NCBI GenBank assembly: GCA_900768265.1
Contig: CAAGCF010000011.1
Coordinates: forward strand, 1 to 64,000
Direction of reading: 5' to 3'
Origin: an uncultured Collinsella sp.
Lineage (GTDB): Bacteria; Actinomycetota; Coriobacteriia; Coriobacteriales; Coriobacteriaceae
DNA length: 64,000 nucleotides
The position numbers were made by a program, and so were the translations under genes. Below the pieces are notes generated by a model. It had not been told where the DNA came from, ran no database searches, and saw nothing but the letters and a program-made list of their open reading frames with translations. Shown here in pieces: positions 44,242 to 53,045 of this stretch. The stretch's first letter is position 1. The number at the start of each line of letters is the position of its first letter.

Positions 44242-44409
44242 GTTCGTTTAGCTGTTGGCAAGCATAGTAGACACTAAAGCCTAGTAATGCAATAGGAAAT
44301 AGAAGATTATTACGAGTCGATTAACCATCTTGACCGGAACGGGTATTTTCAAACCCATTTTTTCGGCTAGAATTTCAACGGACTAAAAGACCGAAAGGCA
44401 GCACTATAT

Positions 44410-44838
44410 ATGTTGGTTTCTACTAAGGGCAGGTACGCCCTGCGCGTTATGGTCGATCTGGCCGAGCACCAGGCGGCCGGTCGCATCCCGCTCAAAGAGA
44501 TCGCGGCGCGACAGGGGATTTCCGAGAAATATCTCGAGAACATCTTGGCTACGCTCGTGCGCGCCAACATGCTTTCGGGCATGCGTGGCAAGGGCGGCGG
44601 CTATGTGCTCACGCGTCCGCCCGAGCAGTACACGGTGGGCGAGATCCTGCGCCTGACCGAGGGTAGTCTGGCGCCGGTCGCCTGCCTGGATGGCGACTGC
44701 AAGGGCTGCTCGCGATCTGATGAGTGCCCCACGCTCGACGTGTGGAAGAACCTGGACAAGCTCATCAACGATTACCTCGACGGCGTGACGCTCGATCAAC
44801 TTGTCGCTCCCAACCATGGCTACGACTATGTCATCTAA
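44410..44838 (+). CDS. Rrf2 family transcriptional regulator
   Basis: 142 residues. Winged helix at 1-60 (STKGRYALRVMVDLAEHQ, ISEKYLENILATL, RGKGGGYVLTRPP). The effector region has several Cys (CLDGDCKGCSRSDECP, about 97-112), compatible with an Fe-S cluster as in IscR, though CymR-type cysteine regulators share the fold. Divergent from cysK, so sulfur-responsive control of cysK is the simplest reading. Confidence 0.9.
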   Translation: MLVSTKGRYALRVMVDLAEHQAAGRIPLKEIAARQGISEKYLENILATLVRANMLSGMRGKGGGYVLTRPPEQYTVGEILRLTEGSLAPVACLDGDCKGCSRSDECPTLDVWKNLDKLINDYLDGVTLDQLVAPNHGYDYVI

Positions 44839-44908
44839 CCCACGCCTGCCATGTGGGGACGGGGTGGAAATGGTAGATTTTCTTGCCCTCTGAGACTTGG
44901 CAAATAAG

Positions 44909-44940
44909 AAGGCCGCCCATTTTTGCGATGGGCGGCCTTT
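44909..44940. terminator. Bidirectional terminator
   Basis: AAGGCCGCCCAT (44909-44920) pairs with ATGGGCGGCCTT (44928-44939) between the convergent Rrf2 and holin-like genes. Confidence 0.85.
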
Positions 44941-44975
44941 GATTTGGTCCGATGCGTTTGTGTGTCGGGGGCGTT

Positions 44976-45341
44976 CTACTCTTCGGCAATACTATCGAGG
45001 ATGCTGCGCATGATGGACACTAGGATGCTGCCCATAAAGGCCGAGCCAAAGCCGGCGATGGAGATACCGACGCCCAACAGGTTGACCGACAGGTAGCTGG
45101 CGAGCTCCAGCATAAAGCTGTTGAGCACGAGCTGGAAAATGCCGAGCGTAATGATTGTGAGCGGCAGCGAGATGACCGTGAGGAACGGTTTGACGAACGA
45201 ATCGACGATGTTGAGGAACAGTCCCACAAAGGCAAAGCAGACCCAGGCCTCGGCAAAGCCGAAGGGTTGGATACCGGGGACGAGGAACGTGGCGATCGCG
45301 ATGGCGATCGAGGTGAAGAGCCAGTTAAGCATAAAGCGCAT
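44976..45341 (-). CDS. Phage holin family IV-like small membrane protein
   Basis: 121 residues with four hydrophobic helices (about 5-22, 30-48, 55-78 and 88-112). It matches the family named mycobacterial 4-TMS phage holin (PF04020), with the typical NWLFTSIAIAIATFLVPGI start and PLTIITLGIFQLVLNSFML. Members are widespread chromosomal proteins in non-lysogenic bacteria, and no phage gene lies nearby, so a housekeeping membrane role is more likely than lysis. The start follows GAAAGGA. Confidence 0.85.
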   Translation of the reverse strand: MRFMLNWLFTSIAIAIATFLVPGIQPFGFAEAWVCFAFVGLFLNIVDSFVKPFLTVISLPLTIITLGIFQLVLNSFMLELASYLSVNLLGVGISIAGFGSAFMGSILVSIMRSILDSIAEE

Positions 45342-45554
45342 GGCGTGAATCCTTTCTTGCGCCGGGGTTGCTGGCGTCGCGTGAAGCGGCTGGTGGCGGC
45401 GACTTGGATGGTTGCGCGGGCGCGCCGCGGTGTTTGGGCGCCCATTGTCTCAAATATTCGTGGAGCTTACGTGCGCATTCGGTTTCTAAACGGCGTTCGT
45501 CCTGAAAAACGTGCCGCTGACAGAGAGTCTTGTCGCTTTAGTTTAGTGGTGTGC

Positions 45555-45560
45555 TACACT
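45555..45560 (+). promoter_or_regulatory. Candidate -10 element (TACACT)
   Basis: TACACT 106 nt before the YerC-like gene; TTGTCG lies 19 nt upstream as a possible -35. The remaining 325-bp gap (45342-45666) shows nothing else recognisable. Confidence 0.4.
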
Positions 45561-45666
45561 GCTACGGGCAAATGCCCCATGCATTAGTTTTATTGCATAG
45601 AACGGGCGAACGATGCCCGATGTCAGTATCAACTTCGATGCCTTTTGGCGGGTTTGGCGGTGATCG

Positions 45667-45966
45667 ATGAATATCGAGAACATGTTTGACAAGCCTGATG
45701 TCAAGCAGCTGGTCCACGCATTTAGTCTTTTGGACGACGAGAACGATATCCAAGCGTTTTTAACCGATATCTGCACGCCGCGCGAGATTTGCGATTTATC
45801 GCAGCGCCTGCAGGTCGCGCGTTATCTGGATGAGGGCGAGCCCTATGTTGAGGTTCAGGCCCGCACCGGCGCTTCGTCCACCACGGTGAGCCGCGTGTCC
45901 AAGGCGCTTAATGGCGAGTACGGTGGCTATCGCAAGATCCTCATCAAACTGGAGGATGGCGAGTAG
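45667..45966 (+). CDS. TrpR-like YerC/YecD family protein
   Basis: 99 residues, all-helical, with the family features: LLDDENDIQAFLTDICTPRE, LSQRLQVARYL and the helix-turn-helix VQARTGASSTTVSRVSKAL. YerC/YecD proteins resemble the Trp repressor in DNA binding but their regulated genes are not established. It is a single gene with its own promoter and terminator. Confidence 0.9.
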   Translation: MNIENMFDKPDVKQLVHAFSLLDDENDIQAFLTDICTPREICDLSQRLQVARYLDEGEPYVEVQARTGASSTTVSRVSKALNGEYGGYRKILIKLEDGE

Positions 45967-45992
45967 GCCAGCGGCAAAAACGAATTGCGCAG

Positions 45993-46018
45993 AACCGTCC
46001 CTTCGGGGGCGGTTTTTT
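45993..46018 (+). terminator. Rho-independent terminator
   Basis: AACCGTCCC and GGGGGCGGTT form the stem around TTC; TTTTTT begins at 46013. Confidence 0.8.
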
Positions 46019-46122
46019 GATCCCTCGGGGACGGAGGAAATCTGTTGGCGTGGGGCAAATCTGTCCGCGTGGGCGGGTAGGATGGATGCATTGATTATTG
46101 CGAACGGTTTGAGTGGAGGACC

Positions 46123-49100
46123 ATGCCTGTTCGAATCTATACCACCAATACCGGTACGGACTTGAGCGATGCCGAGGCGGCGTTGCTCGCCGATCTGGTT
46201 GCCCGCCACGGGCGTGCCGTTTTGCTGGCGCCCTCGTTTGCCGAGCTTGACCTGTGCCGTCACGATGCTGCGGTTGCTGGCACCTCGCTGGGCGTTGACT
46301 ACAAAACCCCCGCGTCGTGGCTTCGTTCGCTGTGGGAGCTTATGGGCGATGGCCGCAGCTTCGTCGACAACATGCAGCGCCAGATGCTGTTCTCGGACAT
46401 GATCGCCCGTCGCGACGATGCCGACCTGCAGCCGCTTTCGCGCAGTCAGGGCACGGTGCGCATGCTCGCGCGCATGGCCCGCGATGTGCTGCCGGGCGTA
46501 GCGGGAACGGGTGCCGAGCGCCGCTGCGGCGACGTTTGCCAGCTCGGTTCCAAGAGCGACGCTGAGGCTCGCGTGTTCGAGCTGCTGAGTGCCTATGCGA
46601 GCGGCTTGGACCGTCGAAGCATGGTCGAGCCCTGCGAGGCGGCTGACCTTATGGGCGAGGTGCTGGCCGACAACCTTCCGGCGTGCGTCCACGCCGTATG
46701 CGTGCGCGGTATCACATCGTTTACGCACGGCCTGCTCGAGTTGCTGTCGGCCGTGGCGAACAATGGGGGAGAGGTCGTTGTGCTGCTTGCCCGCGAGCAG
46801 GCGGCGATGCGCGAGGAGCTTGCCGCGGCATTTGATGCCCGCGGCGTGCTGTTTGAGGCCGCGCCGCTGGGGGAGGGTGCCGCCGCGTCTGATGCCGCTT
46901 GCGGGACCGCCGCTCAGCCTACCTTTGTAGAGGTTGCCGGCCCTCACGCCCGCGCCCACGCCTATGTGGATGCGATCGATGAGCTGGTAAAAACGTGTGA
47001 GGACGCCGCGGTCGACGGCGGTGTCGCGGCGTCCGCGGACCCCGTGCGCGTGCTCGTGGTGTCTGCCCGGGCGCCCCAGCTGTTTGGTGAACTCGCTGCC
47101 CGTTTGGCGGCGCGTCATATTGCGGCCGAGACAACCGAGTTCACGGCATTTTCCCAATCCATCGCGGGCAGGCAGTTCACGGCGCTCGCCAATCTGATCG
47201 AGCGCATGAAGGCCGCCGATGAGGGCATGGCGTCAAAGACCGAGTGGTGGCCCGCGCCGGAGCTTACCGACTGGATTTACAGTCCGCTTTCGGGTGCCGA
47301 TGCCGCCAGCGCGCGCACCTTCGACAAGAACATGCGCCTGTCGCGCGGTAAGACCACCACGGCCGTCAAGAGCCTGCTGCAGAGCGTGCAGGGCCAGGTC
47401 AGGGGCACGCGCAAGGCGGCGAGCGACGAAAACTGGTTTAAGAATGTGCCGTGCGTGGTCTCGGACGTGTTCCAGGCGCTGTGGCGCGACAAACCCGTGA
47501 CGGCACTCAAAGCCGTGCTCGCCGTCGCCGAGGCGCTGCCCGATCGCGCTCTAGGCGGCCTTGACGGTCAGGCTCGTCGCCAGGCGGAGACCGCCCTGCT
47601 GCGACATGCCATCGACATCCTTATGAACGATGCTCGCGCGCTCGACGTGTCGCAGGCCGCGACCGTGCCCGTGCTCGACGACGTTCGTACCAAGGCGGAC
47701 AAGCGCAGCATCGCATACGATTACGAGACCTACGAGGTCGACCGCGCGCCGCGCGCCCAGGTGCGCTTTGCGTCGCTTGCCGATGCGGCAGCCCTGCGCC
47801 CCGACAGCTACGATGCCGTGCTGTTTGCCGACGTCGACCTGGACAGTTATCCGCTCTCACATGAGGAGGGCCCGCTAGCTACGCTGACGGCCGAGCTGGG
47901 GCGCAGCGGCGTGACGCTTGAGCCCGCGGCCCTGCTGCGCGTGCGCTTTGGCCGCGCGATGCAGGCGGCACGCGGCCCCGTTGTGCTCGCCCGCGTGACC
48001 CACGATCGCCAGGCGCGCGAGTGCTATCCGGCTGCCGTGTGGACCGAGTTGCGGGCGCATGCCGAGGCCGCTGGCGCCGCCAAGGTTGCGCGCGTGGGCG
48101 AGGGCGGTATCGTCGCCGATTTTGATCCAGCGGCCGGCGAGGGTATCGAGTGCAAGCGCGTCGCGTGCGAGGCTCCTCAGCATTTGAGTGAGGCGGCTGT
48201 GCCGTACCTGATCCTGCGTCGCCGCGATGGCGAGGGCGAGAACGCGCCGCTCGTGCCGCGTCTGACGTCCGCCTCGCAGATTGAGGCGTACTCGACGTGC
48301 CCGCTGTGCTGGTTCGTGTCGTATCGCGTGAAGCCTCAGTCCATCGACGCGGGCTTTGGAAATATGGAGAAGGGCAACTTTGTCCACGATGTGCTGGAGC
48401 ACCTGCATGCCCGCCTGCCCCAGGAGGGCATGGAGCGCGTGACGCCCGAGAATCTGCCGCGCGCTCAGGAGCTGCTGCGCGAGGTCTTTGACGAGACGTT
48501 GGCCGAGCACGCCGGCAGGCGCGGCACGGAGGGCCCGCTGGTGCCGCTCTCTGCGGTGGAGGAGCGCCAGGTGGCCGAGATCTTGCCGCAGCTGGAGGGC
48601 GTACTTGCCTACGAGTCCGAGGCACTTGCCCCCTTTGCCCCGCGCTACCTGGAGTTCGTCTTCAACGAGCTCAAGGTTGAGTATGCCGGTTGGCCGCTTG
48701 GCGGGCGCATCGATCGCGTGGACGTGGACGCCGAGAATCGTGCCGTGGTGATCGACTACAAGCATCGCACGGGCGTTGAGGAGTTCAAGCTCGCCGACCC
48801 TACGGTGCGCGACGAGGAATCGGGCACGGCGCCCATCGACGATCCGCGCTGGTTGCCGCCACATACCCAAACGCTTATCTACGCCCAGGCCATGCGCCGG
48901 GCGCTGGATTTGGACACCCGCGCGGCGCTCTACTTTTCGACCAAGGGCGGTAAGCCGGCGTTGCGCGGTGCCGCGAGCGCCGAGCTGCTCGAGGAAGAGC
49001 GCGGCGACGGTCGCATCCCGGGCCTTAAGAAAGGTTTCCCCGGCGAGGGTGGCAGCATGGACTTCGACGCCCTGCTCGATCGTGTGGAGGCCGGCATCGC

Positions 49101-49221
49101 CGAGCGCCTGCGCGAGCTCGAGGCAGGCAACGTTGCCGCCGTCGACCCGACGTCGGCTCAGGCCGCGCATGCGCGCTGCTCGTATAACCACGAAGGAACG
49201 TTTGAAAGGAGGGACGTGTAG
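46123..49221 (+). CDS. addB: AddB-like PD-(D/E)XK nuclease subunit
   Basis: 1032 residues; the ATG follows GTGGAGGACC. The N-terminal ~650 residues look like a degenerate UvrD fold without Walker A. The C-terminal nuclease has GRIDRVD and VVIDYKHRTG (about 865-885). AddB proteins hold an Fe-S cluster with one Cys in a CPF-type motif and three near the C-terminus (C-x2-C-x5-C). Here the first is present (YSTCPLCWF near 727) but the C-terminal set is reduced to one Cys in ARCSYNHEGTFE. Partner of the helicase 3 nt downstream; together they resect double-strand breaks for RecA. AdnA-like proteins are an alternative name. Confidence 0.82.
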   Translation: MPVRIYTTNTGTDLSDAEAALLADLVARHGRAVLLAPSFAELDLCRHDAAVAGTSLGVDYKTPASWLRSLWELMGDGRSFVDNMQRQMLFSDMIARRDDADLQPLSRSQGTVRMLARMARDVLPGVAGTGAERRCGDVCQLGSKSDAEARVFELLSAYASGLDRRSMVEPCEAADLMGEVLADNLPACVHAVCVRGITSFTHGLLELLSAVANNGGEVVVLLAREQAAMREELAAAFDARGVLFEAAPLGEGAAASDAACGTAAQPTFVEVAGPHARAHAYVDAIDELVKTCEDAAVDGGVAASADPVRVLVVSARAPQLFGELAARLAARHIAAETTEFTAFSQSIAGRQFTALANLIERMKAADEGMASKTEWWPAPELTDWIYSPLSGADAASARTFDKNMRLSRGKTTTAVKSLLQSVQGQVRGTRKAASDENWFKNVPCVVSDVFQALWRDKPVTALKAVLAVAEALPDRALGGLDGQARRQAETALLRHAIDILMNDARALDVSQAATVPVLDDVRTKADKRSIAYDYETYEVDRAPRAQVRFASLADAAALRPDSYDAVLFADVDLDSYPLSHEEGPLATLTAELGRSGVTLEPAALLRVRFGRAMQAARGPVVLARVTHDRQARECYPAAVWTELRAHAEAAGAAKVARVGEGGIVADFDPAAGEGIECKRVACEAPQHLSEAAVPYLILRRRDGEGENAPLVPRLTSASQIEAYSTCPLCWFVSYRVKPQSIDAGFGNMEKGNFVHDVLEHLHARLPQEGMERVTPENLPRAQELLREVFDETLAEHAGRRGTEGPLVPLSAVEERQVAEILPQLEGVLAYESEALAPFAPRYLEFVFNELKVEYAGWPLGGRIDRVDVDAENRAVVIDYKHRTGVEEFKLADPTVRDEESGTAPIDDPRWLPPHTQTLIYAQAMRRALDLDTRAALYFSTKGGKPALRGAASAELLEEERGDGRIPGLKKGFPGEGGSMDFDALLDRVEAGIAERLRELEAGNVAAVDPTSAQAAHARCSYNHEGTFERRDV

Positions 49222-49224
49222 GCC

Positions 49225-52200
49225 ATGGATCTTTCGACTTTGATGCCGCAACAGCTGCAGATCGTCAAAACGCTCGACCGTCCGCTGTTTGTCTCGGCGG
49301 GCGCCGGTTCGGGCAAGACCTTTACCCTCACGCGTCGCATCGTCTACGCGCTCTCGCCCGAATCTGGTCCGTTCGTTGAGCATCTGGACCAGGTGCTCGC
49401 CATTACCTTTACCAAAGATGCCGCGGCCGAGATCCGTGACCGCGTGCGCCGCGCGCTCATCGACGAGGGCATGGACGAGGAGGCCCTGACCGTCGACGAT
49501 GCGTGGATTTCGACCATTCACGGCATGTGCTCGCGTATCCTGCGCGCACACGCGTTGGAGCTGGGTATCGATCCCGAGTTCACGGTGCTCACCGATACCG
49601 ACGAGCTTATGGACCAGGCTGTTGAGCATGTGCTGGCCCGCGCGACGGCGCCCGATGCCGCCCCCGAGCTCGCGGCATCGCTCAAGGCCCTCTACGCCTG
49701 GTATCCCATGGCGGGCGAGGGTGGCCCCTTTGGCGCCGGCACCACCATCAAGGGCCTGGTGCGCGACCTGCTGGAGCTCTCGAGCCAGCTGCCGGGCGGC
49801 ATGGACGACGTGCGCGTGGCGCGCGGCCAGGCCGATACCTCGGCGCTCGCCGATGCCTATCGCGCGGCGCTGGGCGCAAGCAAGGCGGCGACCGAAAAGG
49901 CGCAGGTGGCACTCGACGCCATCGACGCATTCGAGGCGAGCGGCAAGACCATGGCCGATGCGGCACGACTCATGATGTCGTGCACCATGCCGCGCGCGAG
50001 CAAGGCATTCCCTAAGGAGCAGGTCGAGCTGCTCAAGGCCGAGGCCGCCGATGCGTTTATCAATATCGTGCTCGCCTGCGGTGGCCCAGCGCTCGATGCG
50101 CTGGTGGGCCTGGCCCGTTCCGTGGAGGCCGAGTATCGCGCGCTGAAGGCCGGCCAGTCTGCCCTCGACAACAACGACCTGCTGCGCATGGCCTACGAGG
50201 CCCTGCGCGATTACCCGGCCATCCGAGCGGCATACGAGGGCTGCTTTAAGATGGTCATGATCGACGAGTTCCAGGATACCGACCAGATGCAGGTCGACCT
50301 GATACGTTACCTGACCGGCGCGGGGGAGCGTGCACTGTGCACCGTGGGCGATGCGCAGCAGTCGATCTATCGCTTCCGTGGTGCCGAGGTCGAGGTGTTC
50401 CGTCGCCAGGAGCGCAAGGTGGACGCTTCGGGGGCGGCCGAGGCGGCGGCCGTCGCTGGCGCTGCTGCCGATGTCCCCGCCGGCGAGCTCGTCAAGCTCG
50501 TGCGCAACTTCCGCAGCCACGACGAGGTGCTGCGTTACGTGGCACGCGTCTTCGATGGCGATGACGGCGGCCTGATGCAGGGCTTTTTGGATCTTGAGGC
50601 GAGCGACGGCCGCAAGGACACGCTGGTGGCAGACGCCTCGCGTCGCCAGGCGCTCTTTGTTGCCGGCGGCAGTACGCAGGAGCGCACACAGGCCAAGGCC
50701 CGTGCGATCGCCGAGCGATTCCGCGCGCTTGCCGATGCCGGCCAGCCCCAGGGCGGCATGGTGCTGCTACTGGGCCGCATGACCAACGCAGACGTCTACG
50801 CCCAGGCCTTCCGCGACCAGGGGCTCGACTGCGTCATCGCGGGCGGCTCAGTCTTTGCCCAAGCTGCCGAGGTTCAGACGGTGCGCGCCCTGGTTTGTGC
50901 ACTCGCCAATCCGGCCGATACGGCGCAGGGCCTTATGCCGCTGCTGGCATCGCCGATGTTTGCGCTCGGCGCCCAGGAGTTCCTGGCGCTGGCGACCAAG
51001 CTCGATAGCGAGACGGGGGAGACCTCGCGCCGGAATATCGACGTGGGCATTATGAGTGATTTCGACGTGCTGGGTTTGCAAGACTTGCCGCTGGTGACGC
51101 GCGCCCGCGAGGTGCTGCGGTATGCGCTTCGTCGTGTGGGCCGCGATTCGTTCGCCGCCATCGCGCGCGACGTGGTCAACGCCTCCGGCTGGTTTGTACG
51201 CCTGGCACAGCGTGGTCCCGAGGGCAAGGCCATTGCCGCCAACGTGCTCAAGGCACTCGACGCCGTGGCCGAGGCTGAGGCTGAGTTCGGTAACTCGCCG
51301 CGTTCCATCGCGCTGGCCTTCGACCGCTTCTTGGCGGGCAAGGAGGCGCCGGGCGCGCTCAACGAGGAGGGCGACGGCGCGGTGCGCATCATGACGGTGC
51401 ACGCCTCCAAGGGTCTGGAATATCCGGTCGTGGCGGTCGCCGAGTGCTTTGGCGTGCGTAAGTCCTCGGGCACGGCACAGATGGGTCGCGTCGAGGGCGG
51501 AGCGCAGGTCGTGGCGCTGCCGGCACGCTTCGACGGCGTTAAGCTCGCCGACGGAACCTTTGTGAAGGGCGACGACGTCAAAAAACAGTTTGAGCATGCG
51601 TTTAAGGGCAAGGGCACGTCGCTATGGTTGCCGCCGGAGCTCATGGAGGACGTCTGCGCGACGGGCTCTCCCGCCGAGGCATTCGTTCGCCTGCGCAGCG
51701 ACGACCTGCAGCTTTCGCTCGAGGAGCGGGCTCGTTTGCTCTACGTTGCCATGACGCGTGCGCGCGAGCTGGTGATCTTGGCGATGGATGCCGGCGTGAG
51801 CCGTGGCAAGGTGACGGCGCCGACCTTCGACGTCGAGACCGATCTGACCTATGACGTGCTGCGCCGTATTTTGCCGACCGACGCTCTGGACATGCCGCAG
51901 CTCGATGCCGACCGCCTGGTGTTCGACAACTCTCAGCCGGGCGATTACGAGCTCATTTCGCTTTCGGACTTTACCTTTGGCGAGCAGGCGTTTGAGGCCA
52001 ACGCTTCACTGGATGCCGAGGGCAGGCTTGTCCGCGGCGATGCGGAGTCGGAGGGTGCCGGTGCAGATGCCCGAGCCGCCGTTCCCGGTCCTGCCGACCC
52101 CGAGCCCGATGCGTTCGAGCTCGTGTATCCCCAGGCGGCGGGCGTGCGCATGGGCACGTGTCCGTTCCCGGCGCGTGATTCGTACAGCTATTCGTCGATC

Positions 52201-52869
52201 GCCGCGGCGCTCCATGCCGAGGCCGAGGACCGTGCCGCCGAGACGCGTGTTCCCATGGACGAGGCTGGCGATGATGCGGAGTCGGATGGCTCGGAGATGA
52301 CGGATACGGACGTGGCTGCTGTCGAGCCCACCGGCAATCCTATGGCGCTGGGCTCGGCCTTCCATGCTGCCTGCCAGTGGCTCATCGAGATGGGTGCCGA
52401 TGCGCTGCCCGCTGAGCGTGCCGATGCGCTGGCGCGCCTGTGGTGCCTGACGCCGGAGCAGCGCGAACGCTTCGACGTTGCCCTGGACCGCTGGCTCAAG
52501 TCGGCTGTTCGTGCCGAGCTGCTCGCGTGGCCGTGTATCCGTGCCGAGGTGCCGTTCTTTTCGCTGGGCTGTGAGGACGAGGACATCGCTCGCTACGGTG
52601 CATATGCCGAAGGCGCCATCGACGCTTTGGCGACGAACCCGGCCGATCCGTCGCGCGCGCTGGTCATCGACTACAAGACGGGCGGCACGCCGGACGAGAC
52701 GCCGGAACAGCTGCAGGGGAAGCACGCCCTGCAGGCGCGCGTCTACGCCGATGTGTTGCACAAGGCAGGCTTTGAGGCCGTGACGGTCAAGTTCGTCCGC
52801 GTGGAACAGGCCGATCCGACTCTCTTCGTCAATCCCGCCGAGCCCCAAGTAGTCACCTACAATCTCTAG
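49225..52869 (+). CDS. addA: AddA-like UvrD-family helicase-nuclease
   Basis: 1214 residues. Helicase motifs in order: Walker A AGAGSGKTFTL near 28, ITFTKDAAAEI, MIDEFQDTDQ near 345, VGDAQQSIYRFRGAE near 372, TVHASKGLEYP near 725 and LLYVAMTRARELV near 840. A C-terminal RecB-type nuclease has LGSAFHAACQW and LVIDYKTGG near 1150. It unwinds and cuts DNA ends with the upstream subunit. The genes are 3 nt apart, so expression is coupled. Confidence 0.9.
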   Translation: MDLSTLMPQQLQIVKTLDRPLFVSAGAGSGKTFTLTRRIVYALSPESGPFVEHLDQVLAITFTKDAAAEIRDRVRRALIDEGMDEEALTVDDAWISTIHGMCSRILRAHALELGIDPEFTVLTDTDELMDQAVEHVLARATAPDAAPELAASLKALYAWYPMAGEGGPFGAGTTIKGLVRDLLELSSQLPGGMDDVRVARGQADTSALADAYRAALGASKAATEKAQVALDAIDAFEASGKTMADAARLMMSCTMPRASKAFPKEQVELLKAEAADAFINIVLACGGPALDALVGLARSVEAEYRALKAGQSALDNNDLLRMAYEALRDYPAIRAAYEGCFKMVMIDEFQDTDQMQVDLIRYLTGAGERALCTVGDAQQSIYRFRGAEVEVFRRQERKVDASGAAEAAAVAGAAADVPAGELVKLVRNFRSHDEVLRYVARVFDGDDGGLMQGFLDLEASDGRKDTLVADASRRQALFVAGGSTQERTQAKARAIAERFRALADAGQPQGGMVLLLGRMTNADVYAQAFRDQGLDCVIAGGSVFAQAAEVQTVRALVCALANPADTAQGLMPLLASPMFALGAQEFLALATKLDSETGETSRRNIDVGIMSDFDVLGLQDLPLVTRAREVLRYALRRVGRDSFAAIARDVVNASGWFVRLAQRGPEGKAIAANVLKALDAVAEAEAEFGNSPRSIALAFDRFLAGKEAPGALNEEGDGAVRIMTVHASKGLEYPVVAVAECFGVRKSSGTAQMGRVEGGAQVVALPARFDGVKLADGTFVKGDDVKKQFEHAFKGKGTSLWLPPELMEDVCATGSPAEAFVRLRSDDLQLSLEERARLLYVAMTRARELVILAMDAGVSRGKVTAPTFDVETDLTYDVLRRILPTDALDMPQLDADRLVFDNSQPGDYELISLSDFTFGEQAFEANASLDAEGRLVRGDAESEGAGADARAAVPGPADPEPDAFELVYPQAAGVRMGTCPFPARDSYSYSSIAAALHAEAEDRAAETRVPMDEAGDDAESDGSEMTDTDVAAVEPTGNPMALGSAFHAACQWLIEMGADALPAERADALARLWCLTPEQRERFDVALDRWLKSAVRAELLAWPCIRAEVPFFSLGCEDEDIARYGAYAEGAIDALATNPADPSRALVIDYKTGGTPDETPEQLQGKHALQARVYADVLHKAGFEAVTVKFVRVEQADPTLFVNPAEPQVVTYNL

Positions 52870-52881
52870 CCCTCAGATAAC

Positions 52882-52944
52882 TTGCGGTGGAATAGTTCCT
52901 GTATTGCGGCCCAGATGGCCCAAGCGGGAACTATTTCACCGCAA
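52882..52944. repeat. Long inverted repeat between addA and dnaE
   Basis: TTGCGGTGGAATAGTTCC (52882-52899) and GGAACTATTTCACCGCAA (52927-52944) match at 17 of 18 positions. The 27-nt centre contains a second small stem, GGCC-cagat-GGCC. It lies just after the helicase stop. It could end transcription, but no T tract follows. Confidence 0.65.
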
Positions 52945-53045
52945 CTGCAAGAGGAGCCGTGTGGGTTTGGCTAGGTTCGGGTGCTGTCCGTGCCGTGCGG
53001 TAAAATCGTTCAGTCAGAACACGAACCCGCATCGGAGCTCATCAC

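Noticed and set aside
44976..45341. Holin-like protein as sign of a prophage
   Set aside because: This family is common as a lone chromosomal gene and no phage structural, integrase or lysin gene lies nearby.
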